A stretch of DNA of 47,231 nucleotides from Candidatus Methanocorpusculum faecipullorum (GTDB lineage: Archaea > Halobacteriota > Methanomicrobia > Methanomicrobiales > Methanocorpusculaceae), in contig JAHLFR010000016.1 of the NCBI GenBank assembly GCA_018883755.1, forward strand, positions 1-47,231. Reading direction: 5' to 3'. Each line of letters opens with the position of its first letter. Positions within the stretch are counted from its first letter, which is position 1. Position numbers and translations under genes: made by a program. Below the pieces are notes generated by a model. It was not told the DNA's origin, made no database searches, and saw only the letters and a program-made list of their open reading frames with translations. Shown here in pieces: positions 18,138-26,913 of this stretch.

Positions 18138-19085
18138 TTATTTTTCTGTCACCATCTCCAGCAGATCCGAACCATCAGAGACATGCTTCAGCCGCTCCTC
18201 CCCGATCACGAGTGTCTTGCCAATCTTCTTTTCCTTACGATAGTCGGATACCACACATAATGAGTGTGTTCCAGAAATCTGCGAGATGTTACCAACCAGC
18301 TCGGCACGACGGACCGTCTTTTGTGCAGTACCGTAGCAGGTGAGAATTGTCTCATCCTCATACACAGCAAACGCATGGAACGGAGCGCGGCGAAGTTCCT
18401 GTACGCTGATACCGATCGATCTCAGGCGGTCAGCGGGAAGCTGATGCGGATCAGCATCAGTACTATTGCCGGATGGGAGAGATGCCGGGGATCGTTCCTC
18501 TGCTGCGGGCGTGTAGCTGAGAAGATCGATCGGCATCACAATATCATCATTGAACAGCTCCTCAAGCCGCATTGCAACATCAAGCGTCGTACCCATACCC
18601 CCCTCATACTTGCTGATAGTACGGCGGGAGACCCCGAGTGCATGAGCAAGATCACCGAGCGACATGGAATGTTCCTCGCGCAGCTCACGAAGCCGGTCAG
18701 CATCGATGTTCACGTAGAGACCACCCGGCGAGGCATAGACGAGCGGCAGCTCTCCTTCCGCAAGATAGTCATAGAGCGTTGCCGAGGACACGGCATTGAT
18801 TCCGTAGCGCAGATAAATTGCCCCGCGCTCCAGTGGGGCATCGCGTGCCCGTTCGCCGATAATCAACGGAACAGCACCAAGATGCCGGGCAATTTTGTCC
18901 AGGTCCCAAGCAATGTCTTCGTTGACACTGTCTATCTGGGACACGACCTTGATGACGAGCAGATGTTTCCCATCAGATGTCATCAGATCGAAACTCCGCG
19001 GACGTATCTCGCAGCGTTCCGATACGTTGTAACCTGCCATGATCAGGATGCTGACCACGTTCTGAAGCAGCCGGTCGTTGGACAT
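18138..19085 (-). CDS. Archaeal HTH-type (Cro/CI) transcriptional regulator
   Basis: The start is the ATG at 19085 (MSNDRLLQNVV, 315 residues); the frame remains open further upstream antisense to tiaS, but that part is not credible. The protein belongs to a conserved archaeal family (MJ0164-like). Residues 1-120 form an alpha/beta domain resembling a nuclease-like fold (FDLMTSDGKHLLVIKVVSQIDSV), and residues 131-165 form a Cro/CI helix-turn-helix (MSLGDLAHALGVSRRTISKYEGG). A C-terminal region of unknown role (about 225-315) follows. It is divergent from tiaS with only 50 bases between, so it may control both itself and tiaS. The target is unknown. Confidence 0.88.
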   Translation of the reverse strand: MSNDRLLQNVVSILIMAGYNVSERCEIRPRSFDLMTSDGKHLLVIKVVSQIDSVNEDIAWDLDKIARHLGAVPLIIGERARDAPLERGAIYLRYGINAVSSATLYDYLAEGELPLVYASPGGLYVNIDADRLRELREEHSMSLGDLAHALGVSRRTISKYEGGMGTTLDVAMRLEELFNDDIVMPIDLLSYTPAAEERSPASLPSGNSTDADPHQLPADRLRSIGISVQELRRAPFHAFAVYEDETILTCYGTAQKTVRRAELVGNISQISGTHSLCVVSDYRKEKKIGKTLVIGEERLKHVSDGSDLLEMVTEK

Positions 19086-19135
19086 GATCGTATAATCGTA
19101 ATAGTAATGCAGTTCAATAAAATAGTATCGATAGT

Positions 19136-20383
19136 ATGTTCCTTGGTATGGACGACACGGACTCCCCAGATGGGATGTGTACCACCTATCTGGGCGCAAT
19201 ACTCGCGGAAAATCTGCGGCGCGCAGGATACACCGTAGGAGAGATGCGGCTGGTCCGTCTGAACCCGAATGTGGTGTGGAAGACACGGGGCAATGCGGCG
19301 GTCTGTCTGGAAATATCCGGCGGAACACCGGAGGAAGTATTTGATTCAGCGTGCAGACTGGTCGAGGAGTTCGCGGAGTTTGGGTGCGAAAATACGAATC
19401 CGGGAATCGTTGTCGTAAACGAACGGCCCAACCCGGCATTCTACTACCAGGCGCTGCAGAGATTCTGTACCATTGAAGAAACCATACAACGGCTCGATGC
19501 AATCGGTGCTCTCTACCGTGGATACAAATGTGGACGTGGACTCATCGGAGCCCTTGCGGCCGTATCATCCGTACTGCCGGATGCAACATACGAACTGCTC
19601 GCCTACCGATCACCCGAACGGTTTGGCACACAGAGGAAAATTGTTGCGGAGAGTTTCTTCACATCAGCTGCCGCAACATTCCCGCACACTTGGGACACCG
19701 TAGATCCTACGGCAGGCACGGTTGTCTGTGTACCGCACGGAAAAGATCCTGTGCTTTACGGCATCCGCGGCGAATCCCCGGAATGGGTGAAAACATCCGC
19801 CAAAATGGTACAGTCAGAGCCCCCGATATTGACTCAAATCTGGCGGACGAACCAGGGGACCGATGCACACCTTCTCGACTATGACGGAGAACCGCAGGAA
19901 GGGCTGTCCTACCGTATGGACGGTGTTGTTGCCGGAAATCCGGTAACAACATGCGGCGGTCATGTGCATTTCACCTTCAAACCAGACGCAGGCGAACCGT
20001 TGCTTACCGTCTTTGCGTTCGAACCAACAAAGGAGTTCCGGCACATTGTTCGAATGCTCCGATCGGGAGATTGCCTTACGCTTTGCGGCAGCTGGAAAAA
20101 GAACTCACTGCATCTGGAAAAGTTCAGAATAAACGATCTCTCAGATGAACAGATCCGTGCGTCCCCAAAATGTCCAGTCTGTGGGGGACGTATGACATCT
20201 GCAGGGCGCGGTAAAGGATACAAATGCCGAACCTGTTCCGGGAGAATACGGGAGGTTGCGACAGTCCCGCGGAAAATTTCAGTTGGCTGGTATGAAGTTC
20301 CCCCCAATGCACGCCGACATCTGGCAAAACCGGTTGTCAGAATACATGAGCCACAGCATCTCCAGGGCGGACAAAACGGTTAA
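19136..20383 (+). CDS. tiaS: tRNA(Ile2) 2-agmatinylcytidine synthetase
   Basis: TiaS attaches agmatine to C34 of the AUA-reading tRNA(Ile), which stops it from reading AUG; it is essential in archaea. The 415-residue protein opens with FLGMDDTDSPDGMCTTYLG, the characteristic ATP/metal-binding Asp-rich motif, followed by the kinase-like domain with RGLIGALAAVSS. An OB-fold region comes next, and a C-terminal zinc ribbon (CPVCGGRM...CRTC) at about residues 347-367. Agmatine would come from pdaD at 11.2 kb. AATAGTAT lies at 19121-19128, very close to the ATG, so the message is probably leaderless. Confidence 0.96.
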   Translation: MFLGMDDTDSPDGMCTTYLGAILAENLRRAGYTVGEMRLVRLNPNVVWKTRGNAAVCLEISGGTPEEVFDSACRLVEEFAEFGCENTNPGIVVVNERPNPAFYYQALQRFCTIEETIQRLDAIGALYRGYKCGRGLIGALAAVSSVLPDATYELLAYRSPERFGTQRKIVAESFFTSAAATFPHTWDTVDPTAGTVVCVPHGKDPVLYGIRGESPEWVKTSAKMVQSEPPILTQIWRTNQGTDAHLLDYDGEPQEGLSYRMDGVVAGNPVTTCGGHVHFTFKPDAGEPLLTVFAFEPTKEFRHIVRMLRSGDCLTLCGSWKKNSLHLEKFRINDLSDEQIRASPKCPVCGGRMTSAGRGKGYKCRTCSGRIREVATVPRKISVGWYEVPPNARRHLAKPVVRIHEPQHLQGGQNG

Positions 20384-20484
20384 AAAATTCCAGTCTTTGT
20401 TTTTCAAAAAAAGCCAGAGAAATTTTTCATCACATTACGCGGCGGAAAAGATAACACTCTCCTGCACCAAAAAGATACATAACA

Positions 20485-21405
20485 ATGACTCTTGAGGAGA
20501 AGATCACATTTTACTCGCGGGAGGATGCTGCAGAGTTCCAGAAGTATCTCAAAGAGAGGGACTGTTCCGCCCGCATCTCAGTTGAGCATACATTCTCCGG
20601 GACCCCGTACTTCGAAGGGACCATCGCCGCATTCGAAGAACTCATCAGCAAACTTCTTGCAAAAGAGGATGACAGCGACCTTGCCCAGATCAAAACCGAT
20701 CTCCTGAGCCGCGAAGAAACCCTTGCCGAATTTTTCTCCACGCACAAAGTCGGGGATGTGTTAACGGACGCAACACCGGCACAACTCCTTGCACAGCTGG
20801 AAAGTATCGATGCGGACAGCAACGAAGATATCCAGAAGACCGCAACGGAGAAATTTGTCAACTCCCTGATGATTCTCGGAACCCTTGAGGATAACGAACT
20901 CCTGAAAGTCGTCGGGGAAACACCCGAGTACATGCTCACCGGTGTAAAGGACCCCAAAGAACTGCGCGTTATGTATGCCTACGGAGATCTCGGCGGTATT
21001 GCTCCAGAAGACCTTGACGGTTCCGGGATCACCAGCCACATCAGAACATCATCAACGACCGGTTATGTAGTTACAACCGGTGCGGAGATTGTGCTTGCAC
21101 AGGGCATCGATGATATGAGTGACGTTCTGGATCATCTTGACGTGGACGACGACGAAGCAGGAAGATTTGTGGATGCAATCTTTTTCAAACAGGCACTTAT
21201 TGCAAAAATTCATGACCTTGTCTCGGGAGGAATCACAACAGAGGCGGGACTCCTTGAGGCCTTTGAAGCTCCGGCCTTCCCGCTCGGCGAAACCGAGGAT
21301 GTGATCTCCTTTGATCTTTCCGCAGACTACCTCTCAGGAGTCATAAACGACCTCCGCAAACTGGGTTTTCTCAAGGGGAGAGACGGCAAGATTAAAAGTT
21401 GCTAA
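20485..21405 (+). CDS. Conserved-looking protein of unknown function
   Basis: This 306-residue acidic, soluble protein is not recognised. It begins MTLEEKITFYSREDAAEFQKYL, has a long charged helical middle (residues 60-140, rich in Glu, Asp and Lys) and a segment with a Gly/Thr-rich turn (GSGITSHIRTSSTTGYVVTTG, about 180-200). It ends in a helix-strand pattern (DYLSGVINDLRKLGFLKGRDGKIKSC) that looks like the wing end of a winged-helix domain. No metal or nucleotide motif is seen. TACATAA-type A/T sequence precedes the start without a ribosome site. The stop lies 13 bases before the RNA candidate at 21.42 kb. Confidence 0.7.
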   Translation: MTLEEKITFYSREDAAEFQKYLKERDCSARISVEHTFSGTPYFEGTIAAFEELISKLLAKEDDSDLAQIKTDLLSREETLAEFFSTHKVGDVLTDATPAQLLAQLESIDADSNEDIQKTATEKFVNSLMILGTLEDNELLKVVGETPEYMLTGVKDPKELRVMYAYGDLGGIAPEDLDGSGITSHIRTSSTTGYVVTTGAEIVLAQGIDDMSDVLDHLDVDDDEAGRFVDAIFFKQALIAKIHDLVSGGITTEAGLLEAFEAPAFPLGETEDVISFDLSADYLSGVINDLRKLGFLKGRDGKIKSC

Positions 21406-21418
21406 CGCATAATAGTAT

Positions 21419-21519
21419 AGTTAGGTGGGGGATGTGGAGTACAAAGCAGTGTGGATACTGCTGCCCTCACCACAGTCAAATCTGTTTTCCAATATCTTAT
21501 TGCTGTATCTCGCCTAACT
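21419..21519 (+). ncRNA. Candidate multibranched RNA in the leader of deoxyhypusine synthase
   Basis: Arms AGTTAGGTG (21419-21427) and CGCCTAACT (21511-21519) form a 9-bp closing helix (one G-U). Inside are a hairpin built on TGTGG (21433-21437)/CCACA (21470-21474) that continues to AGCAGT (21445-21450)/ACTGCT (21457-21462) with a GTGGAT loop; a possible small ACAG/CTGT stem; and CAATA (21490-21494)/TATTG (21498-21502). A rival fold pairs GGTGGGGG (21424-21431) with CCCTCACC (21464-21471), which would break the closing helix, so two exclusive states are possible. The element sits 32 bases before the dhs ATG. It may be a leader element (riboswitch or protein-bound) or a separate small RNA. No known family is recognised. 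Confidence 0.45.
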
Positions 21520-21551
21520 CTATGGTAGTTACTTCAGGTCAGGTACAATAA

Positions 21552-22490
21552 ATGCACAAACACTGTAATGATCCGGTAAAACAGTTCATTCCCCGCGCAG
21601 GTATGACGGTGAACGAACTCGTTCTGGAAATGGGAGGTGCAGGAGCATACAATGGCGGCAGCCTCTACCATGCGGTTGATATTTACGAGAAAATGCTATC
21701 CGATCCGGATATGACGAAGTTCTTCGGTCTGTCCGGAGCCATGGTTCCTGCAGGAATGGGAGGTATTGTCTCCACATTAATCGAGAAAGGACATATCGAT
21801 ATTCTCACTTCGACAGGTGCAAACCTCACACATGATTTAATTGAGGCGATCGGTTGCCACCACTATCACGGACAGGCGGAATGTGATGATCTTGAACTGA
21901 GAAAGGAGGAGATTAACCGAATCTATGATGTATTCCTCCCCAACGAAGCCTATGAAGAACTGGAGTCGTTTATTCAGGATGTGTACTCCAGCCTTCCGGA
22001 ACAGCCGATAACCATCAGTAAACTTCTGCGCACCATCGGCGAGCAACTTGACACGGGAATTCTTGCAACAGCGGCAAAACACGATGTGCCGATCTACTGC
22101 CCAGCGTTTCAGGACTCGGTTCTTGGTCTGCAGTACTGGATGTACTCCCAGTTCCACAAGAAAACAATCCTGGATGCAATCGGCGACATGCACGATCTGT
22201 TAAATACAGCATTTTCGGTGAAAAAGGCGGGTGCGGTTCTGGTCGGCGGCGGCGTTCCAAAGAACTTCACCCTGCAGACGATGCTGATGACGGAAAATGC
22301 ATTCACGTATGTTGTGCAGCTGACCGGTGACCGTCCTGATCTTGGCGGCCTTTCCGGTGCAACACTGGATGAGGCAAAGTCCTGGGGAAAGATTGGGGAA
22401 GGCGGTATCGGTGTAACTGTGTACGGCGATGCAACGATCACACTGCCAATTCTGGCTGCCGCAACGCTTGAGCGGCTGGAGCGGAAATAA
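21552..22490 (+). CDS. dys: Deoxyhypusine synthase
   Basis: The enzyme uses NAD+ and spermidine to convert one lysine of translation factor aIF5A to deoxyhypusine. The 312-residue protein has the family's FGLSGAMVPAGMGGIVSTLIE, STGANLTHDLIEA and the active-site lysine K237 in VGGGVPKNF, with LTGDRPDLGGLSGATLDEAKSWGK nearby. A ribosome site (AGGT) lies upstream of the ATG. The stop TAA overlaps the pyrF ATG by one base, so the two genes are translated together. The leader contains the structured element described separately. The link to polyamine supply through pdaD fits the chemistry. Confidence 0.95.
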   Translation: MHKHCNDPVKQFIPRAGMTVNELVLEMGGAGAYNGGSLYHAVDIYEKMLSDPDMTKFFGLSGAMVPAGMGGIVSTLIEKGHIDILTSTGANLTHDLIEAIGCHHYHGQAECDDLELRKEEINRIYDVFLPNEAYEELESFIQDVYSSLPEQPITISKLLRTIGEQLDTGILATAAKHDVPIYCPAFQDSVLGLQYWMYSQFHKKTILDAIGDMHDLLNTAFSVKKAGAVLVGGGVPKNFTLQTMLMTENAFTYVVQLTGDRPDLGGLSGATLDEAKSWGKIGEGGIGVTVYGDATITLPILAAATLERLERK

Positions 22491-23128
22491 TGGCAGACCT
22501 TCTTCTTGCTCTGGATGTGAAGGGAAAGAGCGAAGCTGTCCGGGTGGCAAATGCCTGTACCGGCGAGGTGGATTCAATCAAGATCGGGTATCCGCTGGTT
22601 CTTTCAACCGGCCTGGGGATTGTGAAGGATCTTTCAAAGGCCGACATTCCAATCATTGCAGACTTCAAGGTTGCCGATATTCCAAACACAAACTCACTCA
22701 TCTGTGAGGAGGTGTTTGGTGCGGGATGTTCCGGAATCATCACGCATGCATTCTGCGGACATGATTCTCTTGCAGCCTGTGTCGACTCTGCACACGATCA
22801 CGGCGGTGTCTGTTTTGTGGTCTGCGAGATGAGTCACCCCGGTGCGCTGGAGTTTCTGACCGGAAATAATGCAGAGAAGATGGCAGAGATGGCAAAATCC
22901 GCAGGAGCAGATGGTATCATCGCGCCGGCGACGCGTCCGGAGAGAACGGCAATTCTCCGCGGCATCATCGGATCGTCCATGAAGATCTACTCACCTGGTG
23001 TTGGTGCACAGGGAGCACAGCCGGAGGATGTCAAAAAATATGTGGACGGCATCATTGTTGGGCGGGCAATTTACGAGGCTGCCGATCCAAAAACTGCGGC
23101 ACATGAGTTCCGCGTGCGGGCAAGATAA
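22490..23128 (+). CDS. pyrF: Orotidine 5'-phosphate decarboxylase
   Basis: PyrF turns OMP into UMP, the last step of de novo pyrimidine synthesis. The 212-residue archaeal-length protein has the catalytic Lys-Asp-Lys-Asp array: D9 and K31 (ALDVK, SIKIGYP), then D58, K60 and D63 in ADFKVADIPNT. It ends with the phosphate-gripping SPGVGAQG and IIVGRAIYEA segments. It overlaps deoxyhypusine synthase by one base, an unusual partner, while the other pyrimidine genes here (carAB) lie 4 kb away with their own promoter. A T-run follows at about 23138. Confidence 0.97.
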   Translation: MADLLLALDVKGKSEAVRVANACTGEVDSIKIGYPLVLSTGLGIVKDLSKADIPIIADFKVADIPNTNSLICEEVFGAGCSGIITHAFCGHDSLAACVDSAHDHGGVCFVVCEMSHPGALEFLTGNNAEKMAEMAKSAGADGIIAPATRPERTAILRGIIGSSMKIYSPGVGAQGAQPEDVKKYVDGIIVGRAIYEAADPKTAAHEFRVRAR

Positions 23129-23330
23129 AATAAACTATTTTTTATGAGGATATGATAAATACCGTCAGGTATCACACTAATCCCCGCAGCTGTTTGTCTA
23201 CAATCATGCAGGGCTGGATGATACGTATGAAGAGATTTAGAATCATTTTTGCGTTTTGTTATAAGTGAACTGAGAAGAACTCATTGACTACCCGGCTTTT
23301 TTCTAAAAATCACGAAAATATTTTTGAGGA

Positions 23331-23341
23331 AAAATATAAAT
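23331..23341 (+). promoter_or_regulatory. TATA box and ribosome site of the PEGA gene
   Basis: AAAATATAAAT fits a TATA box with a start near 23360. GAGGTGG at 23376-23382 is the ribosome site and fixes the ATG at 23388 rather than the in-frame GTG at 23379, which lies inside it. The rest of the 259-bp gap after pyrF shows no further feature. Confidence 0.55.
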
Positions 23342-23387
23342 CCTCTCGCCCCCACTACATCATTACCGATACCTCGAGGTGGATTTT

Positions 23388-24104
23388 ATGCTGAAACACT
23401 TTGTTCTTCTCGCACTTCTTGCCGCACTCCTGTTGGTTCCACCAGCAGCGGCAGCAAATGCTTCGGTGATCGAAAACACCGAATTCATTACCGTACAGTC
23501 CAGTCCGCCGTACGCAGATGTGTACATCGACGGCGTGTACCAGGGAAAGACGCCGGTCACCTCTCCTGACTATTATGAAGGATATTATGAGGTCAGGGTA
23601 GTTCTTGCCGGATACGACGAGTACGTTGTTCCGGACCTCTACGTAAAACCGCTCGGATCAGGAGTTGCATCAGTGACAGCAAATCTGGTAAAGAACACAT
23701 CAATCGCCGGTGTCATTGTGTACTCAGAGCCAACCGGGGTTGATGTATATGTGGATGATGTATATGCAGGAACTGTCCCAGAGTTAAAGGACGGGGGCCT
23801 TCAGCTTGCAGGCTATCTGCCGGGAAAGCACAATTTCAGGTTTGAAAAGGAGGGGTACAATACCGTTACCAAGAATAATTACATGCTCACTGCCGGAAAC
23901 ACCGAGACACTGAGGGCAACGCTGAACAAAGCCACGGTAACGGAAACAGCGACACCAACAGAGATGACAACCGTCCCCACAGAAACAGTGACAACAAACC
24001 CGACGACATCTACACCGACCGCACCGCCGACTAAAGCCCCCATACCAGTACTGGGAGCGTTACTCGGGTGTGCCGCAGCAGTTCTTCTGATAAGGAAAAA
24101 CTGA
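23388..24104 (+). CDS. PEGA-domain surface protein (two repeats, C-terminal membrane anchor)
   Basis: The 238-residue protein has a signal peptide (MLKHFVLLALLAALLLVPPAAAA) and two PEGA repeats: VQSSPPYADVYIDGVYQGKTPV with YYEVRVVLAGYDEY, and VYSEPTGVDVYVDDVYAGTVPE with HNFRFEKEGYN. A Thr/Pro-rich linker (about 190-215) follows. The C-terminus is PTKAPIPVLGALLGCAAAVLLIRKN: a short Pro motif, a membrane helix and basic residues. Such proteins are exported and tethered, probably glycosylated on the Thr-rich linker, with binding roles in the cell envelope. Two relatives lie at 38.3 and 39.2 kb with the same tail design. Confidence 0.88.
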   Translation: MLKHFVLLALLAALLLVPPAAAANASVIENTEFITVQSSPPYADVYIDGVYQGKTPVTSPDYYEGYYEVRVVLAGYDEYVVPDLYVKPLGSGVASVTANLVKNTSIAGVIVYSEPTGVDVYVDDVYAGTVPELKDGGLQLAGYLPGKHNFRFEKEGYNTVTKNNYMLTAGNTETLRATLNKATVTETATPTEMTTVPTETVTTNPTTSTPTAPPTKAPIPVLGALLGCAAAVLLIRKN

Positions 24105-24163
24105 ACTCTTTTATTTTTGTGATCACGGACAGGATAGCAAAACTGCTCCGTGAATCAGATCCG

Positions 24164-25363
24164 CTATGCATCATTTCTCCGCAGTCTCAGCGGATACGGC
24201 AAGAAGACGCACAGTACCACCGCCGCAACCATCAGTACAGACTGGATTGCTAATGCTTCAGGCATACCGATAGTGTCAGCAACAACACCGATCACCACAA
24301 TTGCAACAGCACTCAACGCCTGCGGAATTCCGATCACAATGCCGGATGCAAGACCTACACTTCCGGGCATCATCTCCTGTACGGTTGCAATCTCGATCGT
24401 TGCCGGAGCCATCAGGAAAAATCCGGCGACAAGAAGGGACAACAGAGAGAACGGGGAGGGTAACAGAAAAATTCCCAGATACGCAGGAACAGAGCATGCA
24501 TACGATATCAGAAGAATTTCCTTTCTGCCGAGTTTATCAGAACTAACACCTGCGACAAGGGTTGCAATCATTCCCGCATAAAACATGCCGGTAACCAAGA
24601 CGGTTGCAAAGAAGTACTCAATGCCCGCATATGTGGTCAGATACACGGTTGCAAACGTAAGAAACCCATAATACACCCAGGTGCGCAGTGAACTAATTCC
24701 AAGCATTAGTCCTGCACTACCCCAGTTCGCACGGTTTTCTTCCCGGGAGTACTCCACGGACGAAGAAGGTTCATGTACCGGTTTTTGCGGGAAACGGGAG
24801 ATGATGAACGCGACAACGATACCAGGAATTATCAGATATATGAGAGCCGGCAAACCTGCCCACACCAGGAGAGCACCTGTAACCAGCGGTGCTGCACCAT
24901 AACCGAAACTACCGCCCACCGAGAACACCGATAAGAGCGTCCCGCGGTTGGCAGGAGTGGAAAACTGATAGATCTGCTGATATGCATTTGGATGAAACAT
25001 TGCGTTGCCGAGACCGGCAACAACTGCAAGACACAGCAGCAGCCAGTAGTTCTGTACAAACGCAAAGCAGCTGATGGCAATTGCCGTCAGCAGGATACAC
25101 CAGCTTGCACCAACTGTCCAGCCCCCCCTGTCCTGAAGCCATCCTGCGACCGGCTGGACAACAGCGAGAGTGATCGTAATGGCTGTTACCAGAAAGCCCG
25201 AGATTGCATACGAGGTGATTCCCTGTTCAGCAAAGATTGGCAGTAATACCGGTAGGACTGCCGAGATAACCGGGATGTAAAAATCAACGGCACCGTGTCC
25301 TGCGGCAAGAACCGCAATCCGTTTTGCAAGGCTGCGATGCGACGCACACGGAAGATCAGTCAT
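24164..25363 (-). CDS. Major facilitator superfamily transporter, fosmidomycin-resistance (Fsr) like
   Basis: The 399-residue protein has about twelve membrane segments. The N-terminal block HGAVDFYIPVISAVLPVLLPIF, QPVAGWLQDRGG (the loop 2-3 MFS motif) and GLGNAMFHPNAYQ are typical of the Fsr branch of drug efflux carriers. The second half has a related loop, DKLGRKEILL. The natural substrate in a methanogen is unknown. It overlaps the methyltransferase gene by four bases and is the last of a three-gene leftward cluster headed by dph2. Confidence 0.9.
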   Translation of the reverse strand: MTDLPCASHRSLAKRIAVLAAGHGAVDFYIPVISAVLPVLLPIFAEQGITSYAISGFLVTAITITLAVVQPVAGWLQDRGGWTVGASWCILLTAIAISCFAFVQNYWLLLCLAVVAGLGNAMFHPNAYQQIYQFSTPANRGTLLSVFSVGGSFGYGAAPLVTGALLVWAGLPALIYLIIPGIVVAFIISRFPQKPVHEPSSSVEYSREENRANWGSAGLMLGISSLRTWVYYGFLTFATVYLTTYAGIEYFFATVLVTGMFYAGMIATLVAGVSSDKLGRKEILLISYACSVPAYLGIFLLPSPFSLLSLLVAGFFLMAPATIEIATVQEMMPGSVGLASGIVIGIPQALSAVAIVVIGVVADTIGMPEALAIQSVLMVAAVVLCVFLPYPLRLRRNDA

Positions 25364-25962
25364 AAAGTTCTCTCCAGATGCACAATTTCGACAGGAATCT
25401 CAAGAGATTCTCTGGTGTGAAACGCAAACTGTCTGGGAATTTTCAGTTGTGCAGAAATTTTTTCCGCAATTTCCGCACGCCCTCTGACGTACGATGCAAC
25501 GAAAGGAATACTGCCCGCATTCAGAATTGCATAACTGACAGGCGCAATCTGAAGAGCCGTATCAATAAACGGACGATCGGCATGTTCCTTCTGTGCTCCA
25601 AACGGCGGATTCATCACCACCGTATTAGCGGCAATGCCAAGATCTGCATCGTTAATGCAGGCTTCAATAAAGGTGATATCAACATCGAACAACTCCGCAT
25701 TTTCCCGTGCTACTGCAAGAGCACCAGGATCAAAATCAACCGCAATGACGTCAGCACCAAGCAGAGCGGCAGCAATGGAAAGCATACCTGTACCGCATCC
25801 AAGATCACAGACACGGACACCTGCAATATCCCCGTTCATTGCTGCGTGAAACAGCATGCGGGCTGCAAGCGGTGCAGGCGTCATGTACTGTTCTGCTTCG
25901 GCAGATGGATGAGAAAATCCTCTTACCTTTTGCAGCTGCATCTCAAGCTGGCGAAGTTTCAT
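25360..25962 (-). CDS. SAM-dependent nucleic acid methyltransferase, METTL5-like
   Basis: The 200-residue Rossmann methyltransferase has the SAM loop DLGCGTG at 53-59, the acidic strand end AVDFDP, and the adenine-N6-type catalytic motif NPPF at 118-121. An AEQYMT block (23-28) corresponds to the LEQYxT motif of the METTL5 family, which methylates a 16S/18S rRNA adenine (m6A). So an archaeal rRNA methyltransferase is the best call; the partner TRMT112-like protein is not in the window. Three bases separate it from dph2, and it overlaps the MFS gene, suggesting one transcript. Confidence 0.85.
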   Translation of the reverse strand: MKLRQLEMQLQKVRGFSHPSAEAEQYMTPAPLAARMLFHAAMNGDIAGVRVCDLGCGTGMLSIAAALLGADVIAVDFDPGALAVARENAELFDVDITFIEACINDADLGIAANTVVMNPPFGAQKEHADRPFIDTALQIAPVSYAILNAGSIPFVASYVRGRAEIAEKISAQLKIPRQFAFHTRESLEIPVEIVHLERTL

Positions 25963-25965
25963 GGT

Positions 25966-26913
25966 TTACTCTATTTCATCGATTGTGTAGTCATCCCATG
26001 ACCGGAGCCCGAGTACTATTTCAAACTCCGCAGGAGACAGAACCGGCATCGGGAACCGGCTCTGATCATCCAGGGCAAGGCGCGGACATGCGGTGTTCAC
26101 ATATGCATCAAAACCAAGGTTTCGCAGCTGCATCTCAGACACCTCACGGATGAGGACGACTGACGCATCAGGAGAAAGGGTCTCCAGCCGCTTTGCAAGT
26201 TCTTTTCTGCACTGTCCCGATTTGCTGGAAAGCAGGATGCCAAATGTTTTTGCCGATTTCGCTTTTTCGATCTGCACGAACCGTTTCCGGAGCAGACGAT
26301 CCGCCGAAACCTCCTGAACACCTCCGTCACCATAAGGATCCAACGCAAAAGTTGGTTTTCCTGTTGCAAGCGAGACACCGATTGCATGAAAGACACCGGT
26401 TCCAACAAACAGGTACGCATCTGCACCCGCGGATTTTGCAGCTGCATACGTACATCCAAGCACCTGTCCCGGCTCCGGAGTGCGATCAGATCCCTCGCCA
26501 ACCACCACATGGATTCCGTGATCCTGCAGCCAGTCAGCCATCTCCCGTGTTTGGTGTGCGTGCTGGATTGTGGTCACCAGACCAACCGTTGAGAAATTCT
26601 TGAGAGGAGACACAGCAGAATGGAGAATCTCCAGATCAATATCCTGACGGAACGGAATGTAGATCACATTCTTTTCCGGTGTTACCGGCGTGTGACCGAC
26701 ATGGACCAACACATCAGCATCCGCAAGGGCATCAAGTGCCAGATCACACGCCCCCCAGCATGCATCACCGCAGACCATCACCTCAAACCCTTCGTCACGG
26801 AGTGCTCTGGCAAGCATTGCAGTCCCTCGTTTCAACCCTTCCGGTAGCTGAACTGCAACTTTTTTTGCACCACGTGCATGGAGATCGTCAATCAGATCAG
26901 AAAGCGGAATCAC
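25966..26913 (-). CDS. dph2: Diphthamide biosynthesis enzyme Dph2 (radical 3-amino-3-carboxypropyl transferase)
   Basis: Dph2 attaches the aminocarboxypropyl group of SAM to a histidine of elongation factor aEF2, the first step of diphthamide formation, using an unusual [4Fe-4S] cluster. The 315-residue protein has the three cluster cysteines spread as in the archaeal homodimer: GDACWGACD (C52 or C56), VLGCTYAA (C154) and NTACPRLALDD (C276). The start is a GTG at 26913 with a good GGGAGGTG ribosome site six bases upstream. An AGTAGTATAGT element lies at 26955-26965 on the minus strand in its promoter. Confidence 0.95.
   Translation of the reverse strand: MIPLSDLIDDLHARGAKKVAVQLPEGLKRGTAMLARALRDEGFEVMVCGDACWGACDLALDALADADVLVHVGHTPVTPEKNVIYIPFRQDIDLEILHSAVSPLKNFSTVGLVTTIQHAHQTREMADWLQDHGIHVVVGEGSDRTPEPGQVLGCTYAAAKSAGADAYLFVGTGVFHAIGVSLATGKPTFALDPYGDGGVQEVSADRLLRKRFVQIEKAKSAKTFGILLSSKSGQCRKELAKRLETLSPDASVVLIREVSEMQLRNLGFDAYVNTACPRLALDDQSRFPMPVLSPAEFEIVLGLRSWDDYTIDEIE

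Noticed and set aside
19086-19502. 139-codon N-terminal extension of the HTH regulator
   Set aside because: It is antisense to the tiaS coding region, and MSNDRLLQN matches the usual family start.
21424-21474. Possible H/ACA guide RNA (8-bp stem GGTGGGGG/CCCTCACC followed directly by ACA)
   Set aside because: The internal loop is strongly lopsided (13 bases against 1), the upper stem is short and no K-turn is visible. The multibranched fold explains more of the region.
21419-21519. tRNA or 5S rRNA gene
   Set aside because: There is no cloverleaf with a TTCRANY loop and CCA-compatible acceptor, and no 5S core sequence; length and helices do not fit.
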